Part shown: piece by piece, positions 17,631 through 25,661 of the stretch | How the letters are laid out: every line of letters starts with the position of its first letter | How positions within the stretch are numbered: position 1 is the stretch's first letter | NCBI RefSeq assembly: GCF_001704635.1 | Contig: NZ_MAXF01000038.1 | Span: forward strand, 124,001 to 188,000 | Direction: 5' to 3' | DNA: 64,000 bases | Source of the DNA: Streptomyces sparsogenes | GTDB taxonomy: Bacteria; Actinomycetota; Actinomycetes; Streptomycetales; Streptomycetaceae | Made by a program: the position numbers and the translations under genes | The notes under the pieces: generated by a model | What the model was told of the DNA's origin: nothing | The model's database searches: none | What the model saw: the letters and a program-made list of their open reading frames with translations, nothing else

Positions 17631-19291
17631 GCCGTCTCGCCCTCCCGCATCGGGACGCGCACGCCGCGCTCCGCCGCCACCTCGTCGGCGCGGTCGTAGC
17701 CCGCGTCGACATGGCGGATCACGCCCATGCCGGGGTCGTTGGTCAGCACCCGGCGGATCTTCTCGCCCGCCAGCGGCGTGCCGTCGGCGACGGTGACCTG
17801 GCCCGCGTGGATGGAGCGGCCCATGCCGACGCCGCCGCCGTGGTGGATGGAGACCCAGGAGGCGCCCGAGGCGACGTTGACCATGGCGTTGAGCAGCGGC
17901 CAGTCCGCGATCGCGTCCGAGCCGTCGAGCATGGCCTCGGTCTCCCGGTACGGGGAGGCCACCGAGCCGCAGTCCAGGTGGTCGCGGCCGATGGCGAGGG
18001 GCGCGGCGAGGGTGCCGTCGGCCACCATCTCGTTGAAGCGCTCGCCCGCCTTGTCGCGCTCGCCGTAGCCGAGCCAGCAGATCCGCGCGGGCAGGCCCTG
18101 GAAGTGGACCCGCTCCCCCGCCATCTTGATCCAGCGGGCCAGCGACTCGTTCTCCGGGAAGAGGTCCAGGATGGCCTTGTCGGTGGCCGCGATGTCCTTG
18201 GGGTCGCCGGACAGGGCCGCCCAGCGGAAGGGGCCCTTGCCCTCGCAGAAGAGGGGGCGGATGTAGGCGGGCACGAAGCCGGGGAAGGCGAAGGCGCGGT
18301 CGTACCCGGCGAGCAGGGCCTCGCCGCGGATCGAGTTGCCGTAGTCGAAGACCTCGGCGCCCGCGTCCATGAAGCCGACCATGGCCTCGACGTGCTTGGC
18401 CATGGCCTCGCGGGCCCGCTGGGTGAAGTCGGCGGGCTTCTCGGCGGCGTACGAGGCCATCTCGTCGAAGTCCACGCCCAGCGGCAGGTACGACAACGGG
18501 TCGTGGGCGCTGGTCTGGTCGGTGACGATGTCGATCGGGGCGTTCATGGCGAGCAGCTGGGGGACCAGCTCCGCCGCGTTGCCCAGCACGCCGATGGACA
18601 GCGGCTTGCGCTGGTCGCGGGCCTCGGTGGCCAGCTGGAGCGCGTGCTCCAGGCTGTCGGCCCGCACGTCCAGGTAGCGGTGCTCGATGCGGCGCTCGAT
18701 CGCGCGCGGGTCGCAGTCGATACAGATGGCGACACCGTCGTTCATGGTGACCGCGAGCGGCTGGGCGCCGCCCATGCCGCCGAGCCCGGCGGTGAGGGTG
18801 ATGGTCCCGGCCAGCGTGCCGTTGAACCGCTTGGCGGCGACGGCGGCGAAGGTCTCGTAGGTGCCCTGGAGGATGCCCTGGGTGCCGATGTAGATCCACG
18901 AGCCCGCGGTCATCTGGCCGTACATGGTCAGGCCCAGCGCCTCCAGGCGGCGGAACTCCTCCCAGTTGGCCCAGTCGCCGACCAGGTTGGAGTTGGCGAT
19001 CAGCACGCGCGGGGCCCACTCGTGGGTCTGCATCACGCCGACCGGCCGGCCCGACTGGACCAGCATCGTCTCGTCCTGCTTGAGGGTCCGCAGGGTGCGG
19101 ACCATGGCGTCGAACGAGCGCCAGTCGCGGGCGGCCTTGCCGGTGCCGCCGTAGACGACGAGCTTGTCCGGGTGCTCGGCGACCTCGGGGTCGAGGTTGT
19201 TCTGCAGCATCCGCAGGGCGGCCTCCTGCTGCCATCCCCGGGCGCTGAGCTCGGTACCGCGCGGTGCGCGTACGGGTCGCGGTCCTGACAT
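17627..19291 (-). CDS. hutU: Urocanate hydratase
   Basis: A 554-residue urocanase, the usual length, converting urocanate to imidazolone propionate with tightly bound NAD. Diagnostic stretches are [31 protein letters not shown], the NAD-binding turn [14 protein letters not shown] and [15 protein letters not shown]. The ATG at 19291 is the first of the operon hutU-M20-hutF-hutI. Its upstream region has a possible promoter on the minus strand (TTGACT, 18 bases, CAAGAT) and an inverted repeat that overlaps the -10 and recurs ahead of the RpiR gene. Confidence 0.96.
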   Translation of the reverse strand: MSGPRPVRAPRGTELSARGWQQEAALRMLQNNLDPEVAEHPDKLVVYGGTGKAARDWRSFDAMVRTLRTLKQDETMLVQSGRPVGVMQTHEWAPRVLIANSNLVGDWANWEEFRRLEALGLTMYGQMTAGSWIYIGTQGILQGTYETFAAVAAKRFNGTLAGTITLTAGLGGMGGAQPLAVTMNDGVAICIDCDPRAIERRIEHRYLDVRADSLEHALQLATEARDQRKPLSIGVLGNAAELVPQLLAMNAPIDIVTDQTSAHDPLSYLPLGVDFDEMASYAAEKPADFTQRAREAMAKHVEAMVGFMDAGAEVFDYGNSIRGEALLAGYDRAFAFPGFVPAYIRPLFCEGKGPFRWAALSGDPKDIAATDKAILDLFPENESLARWIKMAGERVHFQGLPARICWLGYGERDKAGERFNEMVADGTLAAPLAIGRDHLDCGSVASPYRETEAMLDGSDAIADWPLLNAMVNVASGASWVSIHHGGGVGMGRSIHAGQVTVADGTPLAGEKIRRVLTNDPGMGVIRHVDAGYDRADEVAAERGVRVPMREGETA

Positions 19292-19326
19292 GGGCCGTGC
19301 CTCCCTACGGTCGACTGGATCGAGAT

Positions 19327-19350
19327 ATTCACATCTTGACTGGAGTGAAT
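19327..19350. promoter_or_regulatory. Inverted repeat in the hutU promoter (candidate regulator operator)
   Basis: ATTCAC-N12-GTGAAT, perfect arms. On the minus strand it covers the region between a -35-like TTGACT and the -10-like CAAGAT of hutU, so a bound protein would block polymerase. The same layout with the same 12-base spacing is found at 24690-24713 before the RpiR regulator gene. Confidence 0.6.
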
Positions 19351-19415
19351 AGAACTAGTCAATACCGGCTCGGGGGGTGTCGCGGGCGTTCGGGGGAGGC
19401 GGGCGGGCTTGTGGT

Positions 19416-19429
19416 TGACGTATACGTCA
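19416..19429. promoter_or_regulatory. 14-bp palindrome before the oxidoreductase gene
   Basis: TGACGTATACGTCA is a perfect palindrome overlapping a -35-like TTGACG (19415-19420), 60 bases before the oxidoreductase ATG. It is a candidate binding site for the MerR-type regulator encoded just downstream. Confidence 0.5.
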
Positions 19430-19488
19430 GGACTTACCGTCTCGGCGTCCCACCCCTCCGCCCCGCCCGCCACGCAGAGGAGCCGACC

Positions 19489-20529
19489 ATGCCGCTGCCC
19501 GCCTCCACCCCGGCCGCCGTCCCCGCCACCCACCGGCAGGTGGTGCTGGCCGCCCAGCCCCGGGACACCCTCACCACCGGCCACTTCGAGGTCGTCACCA
19601 CCCCCGTACCCGAGCCCGGGCCCGGGCAGGCGCTCGTGCGCAACCGGCTCATGAGCGTCGCTGCCGTGATGCGGCCCCTCACGCTGCCCGACCCCGACCG
19701 CTTCGGCCTGCCCCAGCTGCTCCAGCGGCCCGGCGACCCCATGCACGGCCCGGCCGTCGGCGAGGTGGTCGCCGCGCCGGGCACCGACCTGGCCCCCGGC
19801 GAGCTGGTCCGGCACCGGCTGGGCTGGCGCGAGTACGCCGTCGTGGACGCCGCCGAGGCGGAGCGCCTGACCCCGGGGGCGCTGCCCGACCCCGCCGCGT
19901 ATCTGTCACAGGGCTTCGCCGCCTGGCTCGGGGTGGTGCGCGGGGCCGAGGTGCGGGCCGGGGACACCGTGTTCGTCACCGGCGCGGCCGGCGGGGTCGG
20001 CACGCTGGCCGGGCAGTTCGCCCGGCTGCGCGGCGCCGCCCGGGTCATCGGCTCCACCGGCTCCCGGCGCAAGGCCGACTGTCTGACCGAGGAACTCGGC
20101 TATGACGCGGCCGTCGTCCGGGGCGCCGGACCGATCGAGGACCAGCTCCGCGAGGCGGCCCCCGACGGCATCGACGCGCTCTTCGACAACGTCGGCGGCG
20201 AACAGCTGCTCGCCGCGCTCGCCGTGGCCCGACGGGGCGCCCGCTTCGCCCTCGTCGGCGCGCTGTCCGCCCAGCTGACCGGCGACGCCATGGCCACCAC
20301 CGCGATCAGCACCTTCGACCTCATCGCCCGGGGCATCACCCTGCGCGGCGTCGCGGCCTTCGACCACCGGGACGCGTATCCCGAGTACGAGCGCGAGTTC
20401 GGCCGCGCGCTGCGCGAGGGCGCGATGAGCTACCCGCACACCCTGCTGCGGGGCATCGAACAGGCGCCGCGCGCGCTGTGCGAGCTGGTCGAGGGGCGCC
20501 ATGTCGGGGCGGTGCTGGTGGAGTTGTAG
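19489..20529 (+). CDS. NADP-dependent oxidoreductase (CurA/leukotriene B4 dehydrogenase-like MDR)
   Basis: A 346-residue medium-chain reductase. The N-domain includes RNRLMSVAAVMRP and GPAVGEVV. The nucleotide-binding region VFVTGAAGGVGTLAGQFARL is followed by FDNVGGEQLLAAL, which marks the zinc-less enone and prostaglandin reductase branch. Such enzymes reduce the C=C bond of reactive enones. The ATG at 19489 follows AGAGGAG. It is divergent from hutU, and a MerR-like regulator follows after 58 bases on the same strand. The pair is a common detox module. Confidence 0.9.
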   Translation: MPLPASTPAAVPATHRQVVLAAQPRDTLTTGHFEVVTTPVPEPGPGQALVRNRLMSVAAVMRPLTLPDPDRFGLPQLLQRPGDPMHGPAVGEVVAAPGTDLAPGELVRHRLGWREYAVVDAAEAERLTPGALPDPAAYLSQGFAAWLGVVRGAEVRAGDTVFVTGAAGGVGTLAGQFARLRGAARVIGSTGSRRKADCLTEELGYDAAVVRGAGPIEDQLREAAPDGIDALFDNVGGEQLLAALAVARRGARFALVGALSAQLTGDAMATTAISTFDLIARGITLRGVAAFDHRDAYPEYEREFGRALREGAMSYPHTLLRGIEQAPRALCELVEGRHVGAVLVEL

Positions 20530-20587
20530 GCGGCCCCCCACGACAATGACGCTCAATGCGGAAGGGAACGGACGGAACGGGGGACCC

Positions 20588-21043
20588 ATGCGGATCGGGG
20601 ACGCGGCCGCGGCCGCCGGGCTGACGCCGCGCGCACTGCGCTACTACGAGCAGCGCGGACTGCTCACCGCGCGCCGCACGCCCTCCGGCCACCGCGACTA
20701 CACGCCCGAGGACGTGCGACATCTGCGGGCCGTCCGCGAGCTGCTGGCGGCCGGGCTGACCATCGAGGACGTACGGACCCTCGTCGCGGCCATCGCCGCG
20801 CTGCCGCAGGGCCGCCGCGGGGTGAGCCCTCCCACCGCCGGGCCTCGGGCCGACGGGGAGCCCGGCCTGTGCACGCTCCCCAACGCGATCGTCCGGCGGC
20901 GGCTGGCGTATCTCGACGAGCGCATCGAGCGGCTGACGGAGCTGCGCGACGGGCTCGCGCAGCGGGTCGGCGGCCCGCTGCGCGACCTGGGCCGCGACCT
21001 CGGCCATGACCTGGCCCCCGCGCGGACCCCCGCGGCGGGCTAG
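20588..21043 (+). CDS. MerR-family transcriptional regulator
   Basis: A 151-residue MerR protein. The winged helix-turn-helix is MRIGDAAAAAGLTPRALRYY-EQRGLL, with wing GHRDYTPEDVRHL. A dimerisation coiled coil runs at about 100-140 (LAYLDERIERLTELRDGLAQ). One Cys in GEPGLCTLPNAIV is too little for a metal site, so an organic or redox signal is more likely. ATG at 20588 is preceded by a G-run. It probably activates the oxidoreductase gene upstream via the palindrome at 19416. Confidence 0.9.
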   Translation: MRIGDAAAAAGLTPRALRYYEQRGLLTARRTPSGHRDYTPEDVRHLRAVRELLAAGLTIEDVRTLVAAIAALPQGRRGVSPPTAGPRADGEPGLCTLPNAIVRRRLAYLDERIERLTELRDGLAQRVGGPLRDLGRDLGHDLAPARTPAAG

Positions 21044-21196
21044 CCGAGCCCCGCTCGACGCCCCCGCTCAACGCCCCTGCCGCCGGGCGGTTCGCCCGGC
21101 GGCACGGCGCCGCCCGGCACGTTCTGACGTCTCTCACCGCGAGGCCGTGGGCCGGACGGGCTGCGCGGCCGGGCGGCGCGGTGGTTGGCTGAGAGC

Positions 21197-22597
21197 ATGA
21201 CATCGAATCCGGTCGTAGCGGGGGCAGGAGCGGGGGCCGGTTCGGCCGTCCGGCGGGAGCGGGCGGTGCGGGCCGCGGTGGAGCAGGGGCTGATCGGGGC
21301 CGACCAGCCCGTGGTGGGGCTGCTGGACGTGGCGGGGATCCGGGCCGCGGCGGCCGAGCTGCGGGCCGCCTTCGACGAGGTCGTCGCGCCGGGCACCCCC
21401 GTGCTGCACGCCTTCGCCGTCAAGGCCGCCGCGCTCGTCCCCGTCCTGCGGCTGCTGGCCGACGAGGGGATCGGCTGCGAGGTGGCCAGCCCCGGTGAGC
21501 TGGCCCTGGCCCGGGCCGCGGGGGTCCACCCCGAGCGCATCGTGCTCGACTCCCCCGCCAAGACCCACGCCGAGCTGCTCGAGGCCGTCGAGCTCGGCAT
21601 CGCCGTCAACGCCGACAACCCCCAGGAGCTGGCCCGCCTCGACGCGCTCGTACGGCCCCGGACCGGCCCCGGGTCGACGCCGCCGCCCGGCCCGCTCGGG
21701 CTCCGGGTCAATCCGCAGGTCGGCGGCGGCAGCATCGGGGCGCTCAGCACCGCGACCGCGACCTCGAAGTTCGGGGTGGCGCTGCTGGACGTGGGGGCGC
21801 GCGAATGGGTCGTGCGCGCCTTCACCGAGCGCCCCTGGCTGACCCGGCTGCACGCGCACGTCGGCTCCCAGGGCTGCCCCCTGGACCTGATGGCGGCGGG
21901 CGTACGGGCCGCGTACGAGCTCGCCGAGGAGATCAACCGGGCCGTCGGCCGACAGCAGATCGACACCCTCGACATCGGCGGCGGCCTGCCCGTCAACTTC
22001 GGCTCCGACGAGGTCACCCCCGGCTACCGCGACTACGCCCGGCTGCTGCTCGCCACCGTCCCCGGGCTGTTCGACGGCCGGTACGGGCTGGTCACCGAGT
22101 TCGGGCGGTCGCTGATCGCCAAGTCCGGCACGGTCCTGGCCCGCGTCGAGTACGCCAAGTCGGCCGGCGGCCGCCCGATAGCCGTCACCCACGCGGGCGC
22201 CCAGCTCGCCACGCGCACCGTGTTCGCCCCCGAGTCCTGGCCCCTGCGGGTCGCGGCGTACGACAGCGCGGGCCTCCCCAAACCGACCGGCCCGGACGGC
22301 CCGGTCCCCCAGGACGTCGCCGGCCCGTGCTGCTTCGCGGGCGACCTGGTCGCCGCCAACCGCCCCCTGCCCCGGCTGGAGGCCGGCGACCTGGTCGCGC
22401 TCCTCGACACCGGCGCGTACTACTTCTCCAACCACTTCGCCTACAACAGCCTCCCCCGCCCCGGGATCTACGGCTTCTCGGCCGAAGGCGGCGAGGACGC
22501 CCGCGTGCACTTCGCCCCCGTGCGCTCCCCCCAGTCCCTCGACGAGATCGTCACCGAAAGCGGCGGCGACCACGCGAGCGCCCTCGCGGGCCTCTGA
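21197..22597 (+). CDS. PLP-dependent decarboxylase, diaminopimelate/ornithine decarboxylase-like (fold III)
   Basis: A 466-residue fold-type-III PLP enzyme. HAFAVKAAALVPVL holds the Lys that binds PLP. HVGSQG, the DIGGGLPVNF glycine loop, EFGRSLIAKSG and CCFAGDLVAANRPLP (active-site Cys and Asp) are all present, ending with GAYYFSNHFAYNSLPRPG. It is more divergent than biosynthetic LysA (extra linker around residues 155-165), so the substrate is uncertain. Possibilities are diaminopimelate, another basic amino acid, or a siderophore-type precursor. The ATG at 21197 was chosen over a TTG 12 bases upstream. It stands alone. Confidence 0.87.
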   Translation: MTSNPVVAGAGAGAGSAVRRERAVRAAVEQGLIGADQPVVGLLDVAGIRAAAAELRAAFDEVVAPGTPVLHAFAVKAAALVPVLRLLADEGIGCEVASPGELALARAAGVHPERIVLDSPAKTHAELLEAVELGIAVNADNPQELARLDALVRPRTGPGSTPPPGPLGLRVNPQVGGGSIGALSTATATSKFGVALLDVGAREWVVRAFTERPWLTRLHAHVGSQGCPLDLMAAGVRAAYELAEEINRAVGRQQIDTLDIGGGLPVNFGSDEVTPGYRDYARLLLATVPGLFDGRYGLVTEFGRSLIAKSGTVLARVEYAKSAGGRPIAVTHAGAQLATRTVFAPESWPLRVAAYDSAGLPKPTGPDGPVPQDVAGPCCFAGDLVAANRPLPRLEAGDLVALLDTGAYYFSNHFAYNSLPRPGIYGFSAEGGEDARVHFAPVRSPQSLDEIVTESGGDHASALAGL

Positions 22598-22999
22598 CGG
22601 GCAGAGCGCATGGGCGAGGCTCCGACGGGCGGGGCGCGCGGGCGCCTGGCCTGGGGGCGGCAGCGGCACCCGGCCGCGGGCGCCGCCCGCCGCGCCACGC
22701 CACGCCCGCCACCGCGCGGGCGCCAGAGCGGCTGTCAGGTCAGCGGCGCCGGCGTCCCGCTGGGGCCTGACCGTCGGGCGCGGGCGGCGCGAAAGGCCGC
22801 GTGGCCGCGCGACGGCACAGCGCGGAAGACGAGCACACCCGCCCTGCCACAGCCCGCGCCCCGCACAGCACCGCCATAGCGGCGGCACCGACGCGGCTGT
22901 CAGCGGCGGGCCCGGAGTTCGGGTGCCGCGGCGCCGGGGCCAGGGCGTCGGCATGGCCGCCGACACCCGCGCGACGGCGCGGCACGCGCGGTGGCAGCG
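22598..22999. other. 402-base intergenic region without a convincing gene
   Basis: This is very GC-rich sequence between two convergent genes, with imperfect repeats (GCGGCTGTCAG at 22729 and 22892; CGCGCGGGCGCC twice). Open frames cross it on both strands, but they lack family motifs and ribosome sites. I see no hairpin strong enough to call a terminator. Confidence 0.5.
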
Positions 23000-23587
23000 T
23001 CAGCGCGCCGCCAGCTCCGCCGTGCGGCTTCGCTTCGCTCCGCCGGGGCGGGCGTCGCCGGCGACGATGCCGGTGGTCTGGTAGGCGGTGACGTTCCTGC
23101 CCGCCGGCCTGCCCCGGGTCACCCACTCGACGCGCACCCACAGCAGCGCGTCGTGCGTACGCTCCCAGTGGCCCAGCCAGCGCGCCTTGGCCCACAGGCC
23201 GGCGCCGATGCCGGCCAGGAGCATTCCGGCGGTGGCGGGCACGGCGAAGGAGGAGCCGACCGCGGCGAGGAAGGCGAGCAGCAGCCACCAGCGGAGGGCG
23301 CGGCGCCGGGCCCGTAGGGTCACCGCGCGGTCCTGGAGGTACACGGCCCGGCCCGCGCGGGAGGCGGCGCGCGCCAGTTCCCGGTAGCGGCCCCGGCGGG
23401 CCAGGAAGGTCGCGGCCGCGGCGATCAGGAACAGCGCCGCCCCCGCCAGTACTCCGATCCGGCGCCCGGTCAGCCCCGGCACCCACACCCCGACGCCCGC
23501 GGCCAGTACGCCCAGCCACCACAGCCATCCCGCCGGCGCCCGCACGACCACGGCCACCCGCGCCAGCGCATATGCCCCGCGCCCCAC
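23000..23587 (-). CDS. Small membrane protein of unknown function
   Basis: A 195-residue protein starting at a GTG with GAGGAGG six bases ahead. Two predicted membrane hairpins are present: LWWLGVLAAGVGVW with VLAGAALFLIAAAATFL, and WWLLLAFLAAVGSS with AGMLLAGIGAGLW. A basic stretch separates them (LARRGRYRELARAA, TLRARRRALRWW), and an Arg/Lys/Thr tail ends the protein. The pattern recalls membrane proteins near transfer genes of actinomycete integrative elements, but I see no other transfer gene here. It is possibly an orphan remnant. Function unknown. Confidence 0.68.
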   Translation of the reverse strand: MGRGAYALARVAVVVRAPAGWLWWLGVLAAGVGVWVPGLTGRRIGVLAGAALFLIAAAATFLARRGRYRELARAASRAGRAVYLQDRAVTLRARRRALRWWLLLAFLAAVGSSFAVPATAGMLLAGIGAGLWAKARWLGHWERTHDALLWVRVEWVTRGRPAGRNVTAYQTTGIVAGDARPGGAKRSRTAELAAR

Positions 23588-23691
23588 GACAGACCTCCTC
23601 AGCATTCGGCTCGGATACGAGTACAAGCCGTACATACAGCCGTTCGCGCACGGACTCTAGTCAGCGGGCGTGAGAATTCGCTGAGACTCGC

Positions 23692-24639
23692 TCATTCCGC
23701 GAACAGCCCGCGCGCCGCGGCCTTGGCGTCGAACTCCTCCAGCCGCGCCTGCGCGTCCGGCAGCGCGTCGCACATCGCCTCCAGCAGCACCCGCCCCAGC
23801 AGCATCGGCGCGCAGGCCGTGTCGAAGGCGAGGCCGGTGCCCACCGCCGCGGGCAGGAGCAGGTCGCTGTGGCGGGCGACCGGCGCGAAGGCGCTGTCGG
23901 CGACCGTCACCACGGTCAGCCCGACGGACCTGGCGTACTCCAGTCCCTCGACGACCTCGCGCGGATGGCGCGGCAGGGCGAAGCACAGCAGCGCGGTCGC
24001 GCCCGCGCGCACCGCCGCGTCGACGCGGTCGGCGAGCATGGTGCCGCCCTCGTCGAGGAGGCGTACGTCCGGGTGGACCTTGCGCGCGAAGTACGCGAAG
24101 CCGCCCGCCTGGGCGGAGGCCGCGCGCAGGCCGAGCACCGGCAGCGGCCGGGACTCGGCGAGCAGCCGCCCGGCCCGGACGACCGGGGCCGGGTCGGCGA
24201 GCAGGGACGCGAGGTGGCGCAGGTTGTCGATCTCCGACTGCACGGCCTGCTGGTACTCGTTGTACGAGTCCTCGCCCGCCCCCCGCTCGGCGGGGGCGAC
24301 CTCCCTCAGGTGCCTGCGCAGCGCCGGGTAGCCGTCGAAGCCCAGCGCGACCGCGAAGCGGGTCACCGAGGGCTGGCTGACGCCGGCCAGCTCGGCGAGT
24401 TCGACACTGGAGAGGAACGGCGCGTCGGCCGCCCGGCGCACCATGCAGTGGGCGATGCGCCGCTGGGTGGGGGTCAGCCGGTGGCCCTCGAAGAGCTGCT
24501 GCAGCCGCGCGGCGCCGCTCCCCGCCCCGGCCTCGTCCTCCGCCCCGGCAGCCCCGGAGGTCCCGGCAGCCCCGGACGTCCCGGCAGCCCCGGCCGCCCG
24601 GGCCTCCGCCTCCGCCGACGCCCCCGTGTCCGTACTCAT
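23692..24639 (-). CDS. RpiR/MurR-family transcriptional regulator (HTH plus SIS)
   Basis: A 315-residue regulator. A low-complexity Ala/Gly N-terminus precedes an RpiR helix-turn-helix at about 50-110 (LTPTQRRIAHCMVRRA, VELAELAGVSQPSVTRFAVA). A SIS domain at about 150-290 normally senses a phosphosugar or small acid (LPVLGLRAASAQAGGFAYFA). It lies about 4.4 kb from the hut operon. Upstream of its start is ATTCAC-N12-GTGCAT, nearly the same element as in the hutU promoter, so I infer it represses both itself and hut, with a pathway intermediate as inducer. Confidence 0.88.
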   Translation of the reverse strand: MSTDTGASAEAEARAAGAAGTSGAAGTSGAAGAEDEAGAGSGAARLQQLFEGHRLTPTQRRIAHCMVRRAADAPFLSSVELAELAGVSQPSVTRFAVALGFDGYPALRRHLREVAPAERGAGEDSYNEYQQAVQSEIDNLRHLASLLADPAPVVRAGRLLAESRPLPVLGLRAASAQAGGFAYFARKVHPDVRLLDEGGTMLADRVDAAVRAGATALLCFALPRHPREVVEGLEYARSVGLTVVTVADSAFAPVARHSDLLLPAAVGTGLAFDTACAPMLLGRVLLEAMCDALPDAQARLEEFDAKAAARGLFAE

Positions 24640-24689
24640 CGCTCGTCTCCTGCCCCTGTCCTCTGTCCCCGGCGCCCGACCCGGCTTCT

Positions 24690-24713
24690 ATTCACCCATC
24701 CACGACTGTGCAT
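24690..24713. promoter_or_regulatory. Operator-like element upstream of the RpiR gene
   Basis: ATTCAC-N12-GTGCAT, 50 bases before the RpiR start. The preceding TTCT is also shared with the hutU site read on the minus strand. It overlaps a second small repeat, TGCAT-N6-ATGCA (24710-24725). Likely an autoregulatory site. Confidence 0.55.
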
Positions 24714-24764
24714 GACTATATGCAGCCGCGGCAAGGAGAGTCGCCGTCAACCGTCGCCCGGCGT

Positions 24765-24821
24765 CCATCCCCCTCACCCGCTCCCATCCCCCTCGCCCGC
24801 GCCCATCCCCCTCACCCGCGC
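24765..24821. repeat. Three tandem copies of a 19-bp unit
   Basis: CCATCCCCCTCACCCGCTC and two near-identical copies, starting at 24765, 24784 and 24803. They lie in the non-coding stretch between the RpiR gene and the RiPP cluster. No function is evident. Confidence 0.8.
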
Positions 24822-25311
24822 CCTCGGTGGCTTCATTTTCAGCCACATTGCCCGACCGCCGGATCGGCCCGACGGACACCACCAGCGACAACCCGGGTTC
24901 CCGCACCCCCACAACGTCCTGATCTTTTCGGTCGGCACACAAACCTCTATCCAAGAACACGGAAGCGCGCTTACCCTCGCGGAGACCGCAAGATCATCGA
25001 ACGGGGGTTCCGATGACCTACTCGCCGTGCACGCACGCCGGCTTCCGGGTTTCCGCGGCTCCATAAAGACTCACCAACGCCGCTTCTCTCTTTTCTCACT
25101 CAAATCCAGTCAATCGAACAGTGCCTCAACCGCCTGTCGGAAAATCGCCGACGGGCCAATTCGCATGCCCGGGACCAATAATCCCCAAAATCAATACACA
25201 CAAACGGAATGCCGCAGACCGATTGACAACGGGGGGTGAGAGTTTGCTTAGATCACGATTGTTTCATTCGATTCCCCGACCGAAGGGCCGGGGATGAATC
25301 GGGAGAATCAA
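24822..25311. promoter_or_regulatory. AT-richer leader region and putative promoter of the thioamitide cluster
   Basis: About 490 bases without a gene, with a clear drop in GC compared with both sides. A -35-like TTGACA lies at 25223-25228 and a -10-like TTAGAT at 25248-25253 (19-base spacing), about 60 bases before the precursor ATG. A short CCCCG...CGGGG hairpin sits at about 25274-25293, just before the ribosome site, and could tune translation. No dedicated cluster regulator gene is adjacent. Confidence 0.45.
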
Positions 25312-25575
25312 ATGTCTGAAGCAATGGTTTCCGCGGTCGACGAGGCGGCGTTCGCCGACCTCGTCAGCAAAATCCAGGACGCCGAGGCGTCGATGACCGA
25401 TGAGCAGCGCGCGGTCATCGACCCCGCCGCCGGAGAGAAGGCCCTGGAGGAGCTCGCCGGCGTCAGCCCGGAGGAGCTGCAGGCCTTCCTGGAGGAGAAG
25501 GCGGGCATCTCGCCCGACGAGGAGGCGCAGGGCAGCGTGATGGCGGCTGCCGCGACGGTGGCCTTCCACTGTTGA
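25312..25575 (+). CDS. Thioamitide precursor peptide (TvaA-type)
   Basis: An 87-residue peptide. The acidic leader (residues 1-74) has the pattern AFADLVSKIQDAEASMTDEQ and ends DEEAQG. The core is SVMAAAATVAFHC (residues 75-87). It matches the known thioviridamide core layout (Ser, hydrophobic stretch, Ser/Thr at position 8, His12, Cys13) at the same length. By family knowledge several backbone amides become thioamides, Thr82 and Cys87 form the aminovinyl-methyl-cysteine ring, His86 is methylated and hydroxylated, and Ser75 gives the N-terminal cap. The ATG at 25312 is chosen for GGGAG six bases upstream; an in-frame ATG exists at 25294. Confidence 0.93.
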   Translation: MSEAMVSAVDEAAFADLVSKIQDAEASMTDEQRAVIDPAAGEKALEELAGVSPEELQAFLEEKAGISPDEEAQGSVMAAAATVAFHC

Positions 25576-25661
25576 GCTGAGCCGATCGCCTGATGATGAC
25601 CAGCGCTTCGCACAGCTCGGCCGGTATCGCGTCACCTGAGGCCGGACGGGAGGGCGGCGGT

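Noticed and set aside
16380..19235. Very long frames opposite or out of phase with the hut genes
   Set aside because: They are GC-bias shadows: Arg/Gly/Pro-rich translations without motifs, while the chosen frames carry clear enzyme signatures.
22740..23651. Roughly 300-residue minus-strand frame covering the membrane-protein gene and the region downstream
   Set aside because: Arg/Pro/Gly-rich without family motifs; the overlapping frame at 23000-23587 has a good ribosome site and membrane segments.
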